This document shows positions 8,456 to 17,699 of a stretch of DNA of 64,000 nt, in pieces. Position 1 is the stretch's first letter. Each line of letters starts with the position of its first letter. Made by a program: the position numbers and the translations under genes. This DNA is from Streptosporangium saharense (GTDB taxonomy: Bacteria > Actinomycetota > Actinomycetes > Streptosporangiales > Streptosporangiaceae). The DNA lies in the NCBI RefSeq assembly GCF_014203715.1, contig NZ_JACHJP010000012.1, positions 226,516 through 290,515 on the forward strand, read 5' to 3'. Under the pieces are notes generated by a model, which ran no database searches, was not told the DNA's origin, and worked only from the letters and a program-made list of their open reading frames with translations.

Positions 8456-9172
8456 ATGAACGACATCCACATCACGTTGACCGGTAACGTCGCCGCTCCG
8501 CCCCGCCAGCACACCTTCCCGGACGGCTCACGGGTCACCTCGCTCAGGGTCGCCTCGACGAGCCGCTACTTCGACCGGGACAGCCAGCAGTGGTGCAACG
8601 GCGAGACGACCTATTTCGGCATCCGATGCTTTCGCGGGCTGGCCGACAACGTCGCCCAGTCGATCCGGGCGGGTCAGCCGGTCGTCGTCCAGGGGCGCCT
8701 GCGGATCCGCGAGTTCACCCATGAGGGCGAGCGTCGCTTCCTGCCCGAGGTCGAGGCCAGCTCACTCGGGCACGACCTGCGCTGGGGCCTGGGCAGCTTC
8801 AGCAAGCCCCAGCGGGGTGGGGCCGCCCCGACGCTGGGCAGGCAGGAGCGATACGAGCTCGACAAGGAGACCCACGACTGGGCCATGGGCGGCGGCACCG
8901 CCCCCGTCCCCACCGCCGAGGAGGGCCCCGGCTCTCTGACCCTGGTGCGGGGCGGCGCCGACGAGGACGAAACACCCGAGCTCTCCGAGGGCTCCGCTGC
9001 TCCGGGCGCCTCCAGAGACTCCGGGGGCGGTACGGCGAGCCGCACCGGTGGCGCGAGACGCGGGCGGGCAGCCCGCGACACCGGCCGGGCGGCGGGCACG
9101 GCACGAGAGCCGGACGAGACCGAGGCCGAGGACGAGACCCCCTGGCCCGTGCAGGCCCACCCGGCCGCCTAG
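8456..9172 (+). CDS. Single-stranded DNA-binding protein paralogue
   Basis: 238 residues from ATG 8456, preceded by GGGAGG. Residues 1 to about 110 form an SSB OB-fold: NDIHITLTGNVAAPP at the start, WFxV-like strand TTYFGIRCF, LADNVAQSIRAGQPVVVQGRL and the beta-strand VEASSLGHDLRWGLG. The rest is acidic, Ala/Gly/Arg-rich and presumably disordered. The usual acidic SSB tip (DDDIPF) is missing; the protein ends ETPWPVQAHPAA. This and the lack of rpsF/rpsR/rplI neighbours indicate a second SSB rather than the essential housekeeping one; SsbB-type paralogues act in chromosome segregation or transformation elsewhere. Two DnaA-box-like sites upstream may regulate it. Confidence 0.85.
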   Translation: MNDIHITLTGNVAAPPRQHTFPDGSRVTSLRVASTSRYFDRDSQQWCNGETTYFGIRCFRGLADNVAQSIRAGQPVVVQGRLRIREFTHEGERRFLPEVEASSLGHDLRWGLGSFSKPQRGGAAPTLGRQERYELDKETHDWAMGGGTAPVPTAEEGPGSLTLVRGGADEDETPELSEGSAAPGASRDSGGGTASRTGGARRGRAARDTGRAAGTAREPDETEAEDETPWPVQAHPAA

Positions 9173-10083
9173 GACCTGCCCGTGGGTCCGGCGAGGATCG
9201 GCAGGGTGGAGAAGCTCACAGCAGGCGTAAGGCGCTTCCGATCGCCGCGATCCTGACCACCATGCCTCCGGACACAGCAGGAAAGGACAACCCCGCGACG
9301 ACGATCCGCACAGCCGGTGCCTTTCAACGCCTTCCACGGCCCACAAGGCCACAAGGGCCGTGTGGTCGGCATCCTCACTCACCGGAAGCGAGAGGATGCC
9401 GACCCTCCAGGGGACGGAGCACAGGGACGGCCGATGGAGATGATCCCCACCGACGCCCAGCACGCCGTACGGCCCGGCCCGGCAGATCTCCTCCACACCC
9501 GCGGACCGCCCGCCGAAGCGTCACGGCCCCGGCACACCACCTGCGGGCACACCGCACGCGGGCGTGCGGACGGACCACGCGCCACGGAGGCGGTCCGTCC
9601 GACGGGATGGCGGCCGCCATCGCCGGGTGACGCTCGCGTCGGGTGGGGGTGTGATCGGCAGCGCGCCGGTCAGCGGTGTGCGATCGGCGGTGCGTCCGGT
9701 TGGCGGTCTGTGTCGGCGGTGCTCGGGTCAGCGGAGCGCCGCGAAAGGAGGGGTCCAACCGGCTGGGGGACCGGGACATCCCGGGTTCCCACGTCGAACA
9801 CGGAACTTGCGCGGTGTTTTCGCGGGACGGGGTGGAACGTCGCGAGATGCCGTCTGAAGCGGCCGCAGGAGGTGAGAGATCTAGCGGGCAGGGCCTACGT
9901 CCAGGTCACACCTCGCAGCATGGGCTGCTCCTTTCCTCCATGAACCGTTCTTCGATCGAGCGCGGTTCCCAACGGTGAGCCACCTGATGAGTGGAGCCGC
10001 TCCGCCAAGGTAGCGGTTCCCATCGCGCGGCGCACACTCCGCAACTATCGTGTTACACATCGTTAGTCGGAGAAGGGGACGAC
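9173..10083. other. Long gene-free stretch between ssb-like gene and GGDEF gene
   Basis: About 910 bases where frames are open on both strands but none shows conserved sequence or a good ribosome site. It holds a perfect 13-bp inverted repeat (9364-9404), a GCGGTC/GGCGGTG-rich patch near 9655-9740, and just before the GGDEF gene an AGAAGGGG ribosome site. A 12-codon frame at 9940-9978 was seen but has no ribosome site. Confidence 0.5.
9364..9404. terminator. Perfect 13-bp inverted repeat with 15-base loop
   Basis: Arms 9364-9376 and 9392-9404 are exact reverse complements (GGTCGGCATCCTC and its complement). It lies 190 bases after the ssb-like stop and has no T-run. It may be a factor-dependent or I-shaped terminator, or an operator. 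Confidence 0.4.
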
Positions 10084-11382
10084 ATGGCGGCTCCCAGTCA
10101 CACCTCGGTCAAATCACGCGACACCGTGACGACTCTGGCCGATCGGTGGCCCATCCTTGGGCAGCGCCGTCCACTGGTTGTCTATCTTTGCGGCATCGTG
10201 GTCCTGGATCTCACGGCAATCGGGTTTTTCGCCGCATCGACTGACTTCCACTGGCACGATCTACTCACCTTCGTCGCGCTGATGTTCTGCGGCGCCGTCT
10301 GCATCGAGGCGACCCGCAGGCTCGGCATGCCGGCGGGGGTCTCCCGCGACCTGCTTTCCGCCTGGTGGCTTCCCGCGGCCCTGCTGCTGCCACCCGTCTA
10401 CGCCCTACTGGCGCCCATCCCGCTGCAGATGCTGCTGCAGAAGCGGGTGCGTGAGACGGTCGTCTACCGGCGGGTCTTCAGTTCGGCCGCCATCAGCCTG
10501 GCCGGGGGCGCCGCCTCGGTGCTGTTCCACGGCCTGGTCGGTGAGCTGGACATCCCCACCCAGGGGACGGGCGGGCCGATCCTCGTCGCCGTCGGCTGCG
10601 CGGTCCTGTTCACGGTCCTGAACACCGCGCTGATCGCGATCGCAGCCCACACTGCCGTCCCCGACACCCGCTGGCGGGAGGTGCTGTGGAACCGCGAGAG
10701 CCTGACGCTCGACGTGGTCGAGCTCTGCCTCGGCGTCCTGGTCGCCATCGCGTGCGGGGTGAACCTCGCCCTGCTGGTGCTGGCGCTGCCGCCGGTGGTG
10801 CTGCTCCAGCGCAGCCTGCTGCACGCCCAGCTCCAGGCCGCGGCCCGCACCGACCCCAAGACCGGCCTGCTCAACGCCGCCGCCTGGCAGCGGGAGGCCG
10901 ACACCGAGATCGTCAGGGCCCGCCGTACCGGTGAGACGCTCGCCCTGCTGATCGTCGACATCGACCACTTCAAGCGGGTCAACGACACCTACGGGCACCT
11001 CGTCGGCGACCAGGTGCTGATCGGGGTCGCGGCGACCATCCGCAGCCAGCTGCGCGACTACGACGTGGTCGGGCGCTTCGGGGGTGAGGAGTTCGTCGTC
11101 CTGCTGCCCAGGGCCGACGTGACCGAGGCCCGCCGGGTCGCCGAACGGCTGCGCTCCCGCATCGGGCGCATGGCCGTGCCCGCGGACGAGAACATGGTCA
11201 CCGTCACCATCTCGGCGGGTGTCGCGATCATGAGCATGCACGGCGACGACCTGATCGAGTTGCTCGCCGCGGCCGACCTGGCTCTCTACCGGGCCAAGGA
11301 GCTCGGCCGGGACCGGATCTGCCTGCCCGCGACGCCCGTCCCCCCGGCCAGGCGGCCGGGACCGGAGGCCGCCCCTAGCTGA
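10084..11382 (+). CDS. Membrane-bound diguanylate cyclase (GGDEF)
   Basis: 432 residues from ATG 10084, with AGAAGGGG just upstream. The first about 250 residues carry several hydrophobic helices (for example VVLDLTAIGFFAAS, LLTFVALMFCGAV, AALLLPPVYALLA and LVAIACGVNLALLVLALPPVV), an MASE-like membrane sensor region. The C-terminal GGDEF domain has DIDHFKRVNDTYGH and the active-site motif GGEEF, so it should make c-di-GMP from two GTP. An RxxD inhibitory site (RDYD) lies exactly five residues before GGEEF, so product feedback inhibition is expected. No EAL domain is present. In actinomycetes c-di-GMP controls development through BldD; no BldD box was recognised upstream. Confidence 0.9.
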   Translation: MAAPSHTSVKSRDTVTTLADRWPILGQRRPLVVYLCGIVVLDLTAIGFFAASTDFHWHDLLTFVALMFCGAVCIEATRRLGMPAGVSRDLLSAWWLPAALLLPPVYALLAPIPLQMLLQKRVRETVVYRRVFSSAAISLAGGAASVLFHGLVGELDIPTQGTGGPILVAVGCAVLFTVLNTALIAIAAHTAVPDTRWREVLWNRESLTLDVVELCLGVLVAIACGVNLALLVLALPPVVLLQRSLLHAQLQAAARTDPKTGLLNAAAWQREADTEIVRARRTGETLALLIVDIDHFKRVNDTYGHLVGDQVLIGVAATIRSQLRDYDVVGRFGGEEFVVLLPRADVTEARRVAERLRSRIGRMAVPADENMVTVTISAGVAIMSMHGDDLIELLAAADLALYRAKELGRDRICLPATPVPPARRPGPEAAPS

Positions 11383-11395
11383 GTCCGTCAGGCTC

Positions 11396-11401
11396 TAAGC
11401 T
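11396..11401 (+). promoter_or_regulatory. -10 box TAAGCT, start of ettA 7 bases after it
   Basis: TAAGCT fits TANNNT and leaves 7 bases before ATG 11409, the geometry of a leaderless transcript. A GAGG at 11403-11406 could also serve as a very close ribosome site. Confidence 0.45.
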
Positions 11402-11408
11402 AGAGGAC

Positions 11409-13073
<1,665 letters not shown>

Positions 13074-13085
13074 TGTCCTCTTCCG

Positions 13086-13119
13086 GGCTTCCGGCGCGCC
13101 CCGCCGTGCGCCGGAAGCC
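13086..13119 (+). terminator. Terminator hairpin after ettA
   Basis: Perfect 12-bp stem (13086-13097 with 13108-13119, GGCTTCCGGCGC and complement) with a 10-base loop, 13 bases after the ettA stop. No T-run follows, as is usual in actinobacteria. Confidence 0.7.
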
Positions 13120-13129
13120 GGGGGATCGC

Positions 13130-13135
13130 TACCTT
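13130..13135 (+). promoter_or_regulatory. -10 box TACCTT of leaderless thioesterase gene
   Basis: TACCTT followed by 7 bases and GTG 13143. There is no ribosome site for that GTG, so a leaderless transcript decides the start. Confidence 0.5.
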
Positions 13136-13142
13136 CTTGCTT

Positions 13143-13586
13143 GTGCTTGAACAGAGCTTGGCAGAGACCGTGAGCGATTCCCGCAGGCACGTGTTCCTCA
13201 GAGCGGTCAGGTTCGCCGACATCGACTCCCAGGGACACGTCAACAACGTCAGGTTCCTCGACTACCTTGAGGACGCGCGGCTGGAGATGTTCCACCTCGA
13301 CCTGCACCGTGAGGGAGGAGAGGTCTTCAGCGGCCTGGTCGTCGCCAGACACGAGATCGACTACCGCCGTCCCCTGACCTTCCGCGCAGATCCGGTCAGG
13401 GTCGAGTCGTGGGTGACCGAGATCAATCCGGTGAAGTTCGTCCTCGCCTACGAGATCCTCGACGACGAGACGGTCTTCGTCCGGGCCAGGTCGGTGCTCG
13501 TCGCCTACGACGTGGAGAAAGCCAGGCCACGCAGGCTCGAACAGCACGAGCTCGACTACCTGGAGCGCTTCCACACAACCGGCTGA
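13143..13586 (+). CDS. Acyl-CoA thioesterase, 4HBT hotdog fold
   Basis: 147 residues if started at GTG 13143; GTG 13170 (with a weak GCAGAG) would give 138. I prefer 13143 because a TACCTT -10 box sits 7 bases upstream. The core reads FADIDSQGHVNNVRFLDYLEDAR, the YbgC/FcbC-type signature whose Asp starts the hydrolysis of acyl-CoA thioesters; HxVNN and the long helix are typical. The substrate acyl chain cannot be predicted. It stands alone between ettA and a convergent glucosidase gene, separated from the latter by a hairpin. Confidence 0.85.
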   Translation: MLEQSLAETVSDSRRHVFLRAVRFADIDSQGHVNNVRFLDYLEDARLEMFHLDLHREGGEVFSGLVVARHEIDYRRPLTFRADPVRVESWVTEINPVKFVLAYEILDDETVFVRARSVLVAYDVEKARPRRLEQHELDYLERFHTTG

Positions 13587-13587
13587 C

Positions 13588-13609
13588 GCGCCCGCCGTAC
13601 GACGGGCGC
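13588..13609. terminator. Bidirectional hairpin between thioesterase and glucosidase genes
   Basis: Stem GCGCCCG (13588-13594) with CGGGCGC (13603-13609) and an 8-base loop, starting two bases after the thioesterase stop and about 20 bases past the stop of the minus-strand glucosidase gene. Confidence 0.55.
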
Positions 13610-13628
13610 AGAGCCGTCAGGAAGGCCG

Positions 13629-15164
13629 TCAGGGTGTGTGGAGCCAGGCGGCGGTGTCCGGGGGCAGCAGGTGGCCGTCGACCGGAGCACTGCCGATCAC
13701 GACGTGGTCGTGCGGCGGCAACGGCACCGCGTCGACCCCGCAGTTGATGACACACGTCAGAGGCCCCCGGCGGAAGAACAGCGCGTCCTCCTCACTCTCC
13801 AGCCAGGTGAGGCCGTCGGGCAGCGTGCCCCGCAGCGTACGGCGGGCACGCAGGGCCTGCCGGTAGAAGCTCAGCGTCGATCCCGGATCGTCCGCCTGAC
13901 GCTCGGCGCTCAGCGCCGTCCACTCGACCGGCTGGGGCAGCCAGGGCACGGTGCCCTCGGGGGCGAAGCCGTACGGCGGCTCCTGTCCTGACCAGGGGAG
14001 GGGCACCCGGCAGCCGTCCCGCCCCGGCAGTGTCCCGTTCGAACGGGCGAAGATGGGGTCCTGACGGGCCTCAGGGGGCAGGTCCTGGACCTCGGGAAGG
14101 CCGAGTTCCTCCCCCTGGTAGAGGTAGGCGGAGCCCGGCAGGGCGAGCATGGCCAGCAGCGCCGCCCGTGCCCTGGCCAGCCCCATCGTGGAGTTGATCA
14201 GGCCCTCGCCGTACCTCGTGACGTGCCTGACCACGTCGTGGTTGGACAGCACCCAGGTGGGGGCGGTCATGTCGGCGAGGGTGTCGTCGATGACCTTGCG
14301 GAAGGCGGTCGGGGACCAGGGCGCCTCAAGCCAGGCGAAGTTGAAGCTCTGGTGCAGCTCGTCGGGGCGGATGTAGCGGGCGAGGTCCTCGGCGGAGTCG
14401 GTCCACACCTCGCCGATGGCCATCCGCTCGTCGGGGTAGGAGTCGAGCACCTCACGCCAGCGCCGGTAGACGTCGTGGACCTCGGGCCTGCCCCAGATGG
14501 GCGACTCGCCCTTGAACGCCTGGTCCGCCGCGGGGGCGTCGGGGAGCCCCTCCGCCTTGTACAGGCCCATCGCCACGTCGATCCTGAACCCGTCCACCCC
14601 CCTGTCGAGCCAGAATCGCAGCACGTCGAGGAACTCCGCGTGCACCCGGGGGTCGCGCCAGTTGAAGTCGGGCTGCTCGGGGGCGAACAGGTGGAGGTAC
14701 CACTGCCCGTCGGGGGCCTTGGTCCAGGCGGGGCCGCCGAAGGTGGACTGCCAGTTGTTGGGCGGCAGGTCCCCGCCGTCGCGGAAGATGTACCGGTCAC
14801 GGCCCTCGCCGCGCAGCGCCTCCTTGAACCAGGGGTGCTCGCTGGAGCTGTGGTTGGGCACGATGTCCACGATCAGCCGCAGGCCGTGCGCGTGGGCGTC
14901 GGCCACGAGGGCGTCGAAGTCGGCCAGCGTGCCGAAGAGTGGATCGACGTCGCGATAGTCGGCCACGTCGTAACCACCGTCGGCCATGGGGGAGCGGTAG
15001 AAGGGGGTCAGCCAGATCGCGTCAACACCAAGATCGGCGAGGTACGGCAGCCGCCTCCTGATGCCGGGCAGGTCGCCGACGCCGTCTCCCGAGGCGTCGG
15101 CGAAGCTGCGAACGTAGATCTCGTAGACGACGGCATCACGCCACCAGGGGATTTCCATGAGCAT
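13629..15164 (-). CDS. GH13 alpha-glucosidase / oligo-1,6-glucosidase
   Basis: 511 residues. A glycoside hydrolase family 13 TIM barrel from WWRDAVVYEIYVRSF onward, with the conserved regions DIVPNHSS (100-107), DGFRIDVAM with nucleophile Asp196, IGEVW with acid/base Glu252 and SNHD with Asp310. No signal peptide, so it acts inside the cell on imported malto- or isomalto-oligosaccharides, or on trehalose-like sugars. The length is close to oligo-1,6-glucosidase and alpha-glucosidase (about 530-560). Internal start at 15158 (MEIPWW) is an alternative. The globin gene ends 23 bases upstream on the same strand, so cotranscription is possible. Confidence 0.92.
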   Translation of the reverse strand: MLMEIPWWRDAVVYEIYVRSFADASGDGVGDLPGIRRRLPYLADLGVDAIWLTPFYRSPMADGGYDVADYRDVDPLFGTLADFDALVADAHAHGLRLIVDIVPNHSSSEHPWFKEALRGEGRDRYIFRDGGDLPPNNWQSTFGGPAWTKAPDGQWYLHLFAPEQPDFNWRDPRVHAEFLDVLRFWLDRGVDGFRIDVAMGLYKAEGLPDAPAADQAFKGESPIWGRPEVHDVYRRWREVLDSYPDERMAIGEVWTDSAEDLARYIRPDELHQSFNFAWLEAPWSPTAFRKVIDDTLADMTAPTWVLSNHDVVRHVTRYGEGLINSTMGLARARAALLAMLALPGSAYLYQGEELGLPEVQDLPPEARQDPIFARSNGTLPGRDGCRVPLPWSGQEPPYGFAPEGTVPWLPQPVEWTALSAERQADDPGSTLSFYRQALRARRTLRGTLPDGLTWLESEEDALFFRRGPLTCVINCGVDAVPLPPHDHVVIGSAPVDGHLLPPDTAAWLHTP

Positions 15165-15187
15165 GGGCTGCCCCTGCCCGGCGGGGT

Positions 15188-15592
15188 TTATGCGTCAGGG
15201 GCGTTGACCATGCTGTGCGCGGCGTAGACGAGGTAGTCCCACAGGCGCTTCTCCAGCTCCTCCGGCAGTTCCAGGGAGACGACCGCGTCGTGCATGTGCT
15301 TCAGCCACGCGTCACGCTCGGCGGAGCGGATGACGAACGGGTTGTGCCGCATGCGCAGGCGTGGGTGCCCACGCTGCTGGCTGTAGGTGGACGGACCGCC
15401 CCAGTACTGCATCAGGAAGAGCTGCAGCCGCTCCTCGGCCCCGGCCAGGTCCTCCTGGGGGTAGAGCGGCCAGAGCAGGGGATCTTCGACGACACCCTCG
15501 TAGAAGCGGTGGACGAGGCGCTGGAAGGTCTCCTCGCCACCGACGGCTTCGTAGAAGGACTGGGGTTCCTCGGGGTTGGCGGACACGTCCAC
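15188..15592 (-). CDS. glbO: Group II truncated haemoglobin
   Basis: 134 residues. Truncated haemoglobin of the trHbO type: FYEAVGGEETFQRLVHRFYEGV at the N-terminus, LFLMQYWGGP with the group II Trp, and RMRHNPFVI containing the proximal His. These proteins bind O2 and handle peroxide or NO in the cytoplasm. GTG 15592 is the longest start; GTG 15586 (VSANPEE) is also possible. In many actinobacteria glbO lies beside an MscS channel gene and a GH13 gene, as here, all on the minus strand with gaps of 3 and 23 bases. Confidence 0.93.
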   Translation of the reverse strand: MDVSANPEEPQSFYEAVGGEETFQRLVHRFYEGVVEDPLLWPLYPQEDLAGAEERLQLFLMQYWGGPSTYSQQRGHPRLRMRHNPFVIRSAERDAWLKHMHDAVVSLELPEELEKRLWDYLVYAAHSMVNAPDA

Positions 15593-15595
15593 AGC

Positions 15596-16639
15596 CTAAG
15601 CGACGTTCGCGATGGGGATGGAAGCCTGGTCGAGGGCCGACTTGATGCGGATGCGCAGCTCCCGCGCGACCTCGCTCTGCCGGGAGGGGATGGTCTTGGC
15701 GTTGACCCGGAAGACGACGGCCGTGCCGGAGATCTGCTCGATCCCCCAGACCTGCGGCTCCTCGACGATGACGGAGTCGCGGAAGTCGGGGTCGCCCCAG
15801 ATCTCCTCGACCACCTTCCCGAGCAGGTCGCGGACCACGGGGATGTCGGCGGTGTAGGCGACCGGCACGTCGACCGTGGCGCGGGACCAGCCCTGGGACT
15901 CGTTGCCGACCCGGGTGATGGTGCCGTTGCGGACGTACCAGACCCGGCCGTCGGCGTCACGCAGCCTGGTGATGCGCAGGGTGACGGCCTCGACGGTCCC
16001 GGCGGCGGCACCGGCGTCGATCACGTCGCCCACGCCGTACTGGTCCTCAAGGAGCATGAACATGCCGGCGATGAAGTCCTTGACCAGTTCCTGGGCTCCG
16101 AAGCCGATCGCGACGCCCAGGATGCCGACGCTGGTCAGCACGGGGGCGATGGGGACGGAGAGCCGTTCGAGGATGGTCAGGGCCGCGGTGCCCAGGATGA
16201 TGACCGAGGCGGTCGAGTTGAGCACGGAGCCCATGGTCTCGGCCCGCTGCCTGCGCCGTTCGGCCATGATGGCGTCCAGGCCGTCGAGGGGGACGGGGCC
16301 CTTGCCCCGCAGCCGTCCGGCCAGGGTCGGCCTGTCCGAGGAGGCCCGCTGCACGATGCCGGTGATCAGGCGAAGCGCCACCTTGCGCAGGATCAGTGCG
16401 ATGGCGATGATCAACGCGATGGCGACCATCGTCGCGAGCACGCTCGCGACGATGGGGGCCCACGCCGGAGGCAGGACGGTCTGCACGAGTCCGCAGATTA
16501 TCCCGCCGTCCCTTCCGCATCCACCGTTCACTAAGGCCGCTCCCATGTCCGTGAGGTCATCGAGACCGGGCAGCCCCGTATCCGATGGTGTGGGGGATGG
16601 TGTCACGGTGGGGGTGGGCGTGGGGACGAGCAGGAACAC
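15596..16639 (-). CDS. Small-conductance mechanosensitive channel (MscS family)
   Basis: 347 residues from GTG 16639. The N-terminus is Pro/Thr-rich (PTPTPTVTPSPTPSD), followed by hydrophobic helices near 57-90 and 145-190. The pore helix and beta domain are recognisable from SVGILGVAIGFGAQELVKDFIAGMF and YGVGDVIDAG. MscS channels open under membrane tension and release solutes on osmotic downshock. The stop lies 3 bases before the globin start, so the three genes 16639 to 13629 probably form one operon. Confidence 0.92.
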   Translation of the reverse strand: MFLLVPTPTPTVTPSPTPSDTGLPGLDDLTDMGAALVNGGCGRDGGIICGLVQTVLPPAWAPIVASVLATMVAIALIIAIALILRKVALRLITGIVQRASSDRPTLAGRLRGKGPVPLDGLDAIMAERRRQRAETMGSVLNSTASVIILGTAALTILERLSVPIAPVLTSVGILGVAIGFGAQELVKDFIAGMFMLLEDQYGVGDVIDAGAAAGTVEAVTLRITRLRDADGRVWYVRNGTITRVGNESQGWSRATVDVPVAYTADIPVVRDLLGKVVEEIWGDPDFRDSVIVEEPQVWGIEQISGTAVVFRVNAKTIPSRQSEVARELRIRIKSALDQASIPIANVA

Positions 16640-17035
16640 GGAGTGGATCCCTCCCGGATCGGTTCGACTGACAAAGGGGGGTAAAGTCTCGCGACCTACC
16701 TATATTGCCGAGCGAACCGGCCGTCGTCACATCACGCCGGGGAGGACGGGAGCACCGGACCCAGGCCTCGCGAGGTCAGTCCGGATAATCCGATGACGAA
16801 CGGCCCGGCGCGGGGCACGCACCCGGAAGCGTGTCCCGTTCCGTTCCAGGAGGGATCCCTCCGATCCCCGTCCGGGATCTCCGGACGGCGGCTTGTCGTC
16901 GTGGTCTCCGCGTCCGGGGGACGCGCTCACGACGGGTTGGCTCCGTTCTCGGAGCCGGCGGGGGACCCCAGCGTCCGAGGACGCTCCGCACCGGGTACCC
17001 CACCGGCTCCGCCGCGCCGCGACGGGTGCGGCCGA
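16640..17035. other. Gene-free stretch between MscS gene and a small conserved gene
   Basis: About 400 bases with no convincing frame. An AT-richer patch (CCTACCTATATTG, about 16694-16706) is the likely promoter area for the minus-strand mscS-glbO-glucosidase unit. Frames on both strands here are Arg/Pro-rich and look like GC artefacts. Confidence 0.45.
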
Positions 17036-17059
17036 CCGGATGGCTGCGATCCCATCCGG
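17036..17059 (-). terminator. Hairpin terminator of the small conserved gene
   Basis: Perfect 8-bp stem CCGGATGG (17036-17043) with CCATCCGG (17052-17059), 8-base loop, 13 bases past the stop of the minus-strand gene at 17073. Confidence 0.5.
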
Positions 17060-17072
17060 TTCGCCGTCTAGC

Positions 17073-17357
17073 TCAGTCGTCCACCGCGGCGAGTACTCGG
17101 GCGACCTTGGTCGCCGCGCCGGCGGGGTCCTGGGCCGTGTGCATCCGCTCCCCCCAGGACCACCAGTAGTACCAGTCGCGGTGGCTGTGGGCGGTCTGCG
17201 CGCGGCAGGTGACGTTCTCCGCCAGGCTGGTCGCGTGCGGGTTGATCACGCGGACGAAGGCGCGGCCCGTCTGGGACCGGACCACCCTGGCGTGCAACCC
17301 GCGAGCGTCAAGTTCTGACACCAACCGCTCCAGGTGCCCGAAGCCGTCTTCCCCCAC
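17073..17357 (-). CDS. Uncharacterised small actinobacterial protein next to XRE regulator
   Basis: 94 residues from GTG 17357, preceded by AAGAGGAGGAACGAG, a strong ribosome site. The sequence has an N-terminal helix (HLERLVSELDARG), a central beta region ending in WYYWWSWGERM and a C-terminal helix (AATKVARVLAAVDD). This pattern recurs in small actinobacterial proteins that sit near XRE regulators; no biochemical role is known to me. It is divergent from the XRE-type gene at 17700, across 342 bases. The aromatic WYYWWSW cluster is the most distinctive part and may be a ligand or partner surface. Confidence 0.75.
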   Translation of the reverse strand: MGEDGFGHLERLVSELDARGLHARVVRSQTGRAFVRVINPHATSLAENVTCRAQTAHSHRDWYYWWSWGERMHTAQDPAGAATKVARVLAAVDD

Positions 17358-17699
17358 CTCGTTCCTCCTCTTGGATTCAGCTGACTCGTCATCGAATCGT
17401 GTTTGCTCGGTTACGCGAATCGACGCTGGTTGGCCAAAGATGACTCACCGGGTCCGATGGGTCAATGCCGGGTTAACCAAGATCAGGGTGCGCATTCTGC
17501 CAAGGAGGTTGAAAGAAACAGTCCATCAGAGGACGATCCTTAGCCGGTGGCCTCATTCGCGCGTTCCGGATGGGGCAACGGTGGTCCATTATTCTCTCTA
17601 GGCGCAGTGCGATACCCGAATCACACTGGGTCATCGGGGAGAGGACCGGTCGGGACAAGCGTGCCAACCAGCCCAGCTGGCCGCGAGAGAGGGGCCGGT
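17358..17699. other. Divergent intergenic region
   Basis: 342 bases between the small gene (minus) and the XRE regulator (plus). It is AT-richer than its surroundings. An AAGGAGG at about 17501 leads no long frame. ATTATTCTCTCTAGG (17587-17601) could be a promoter for the regulator. No clear inverted repeat was found. Confidence 0.4.

Noticed and set aside
9317..9943. 208-residue frame in the gap before the GGDEF gene
   Set aside because: No ribosome site, no conserved segment, and frames are open on both strands over the same DNA.
13629..13755. Minus-strand frame 13423-13755 across the thioesterase/glucosidase junction
   Set aside because: Arg-rich shadow frame that overlaps two recognised genes.
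16793..17318. Overlapping frames between the mscS gene and the small WYYWWSW gene
   Set aside because: All are Arg/Pro-rich with no ribosome site or recognisable motif.
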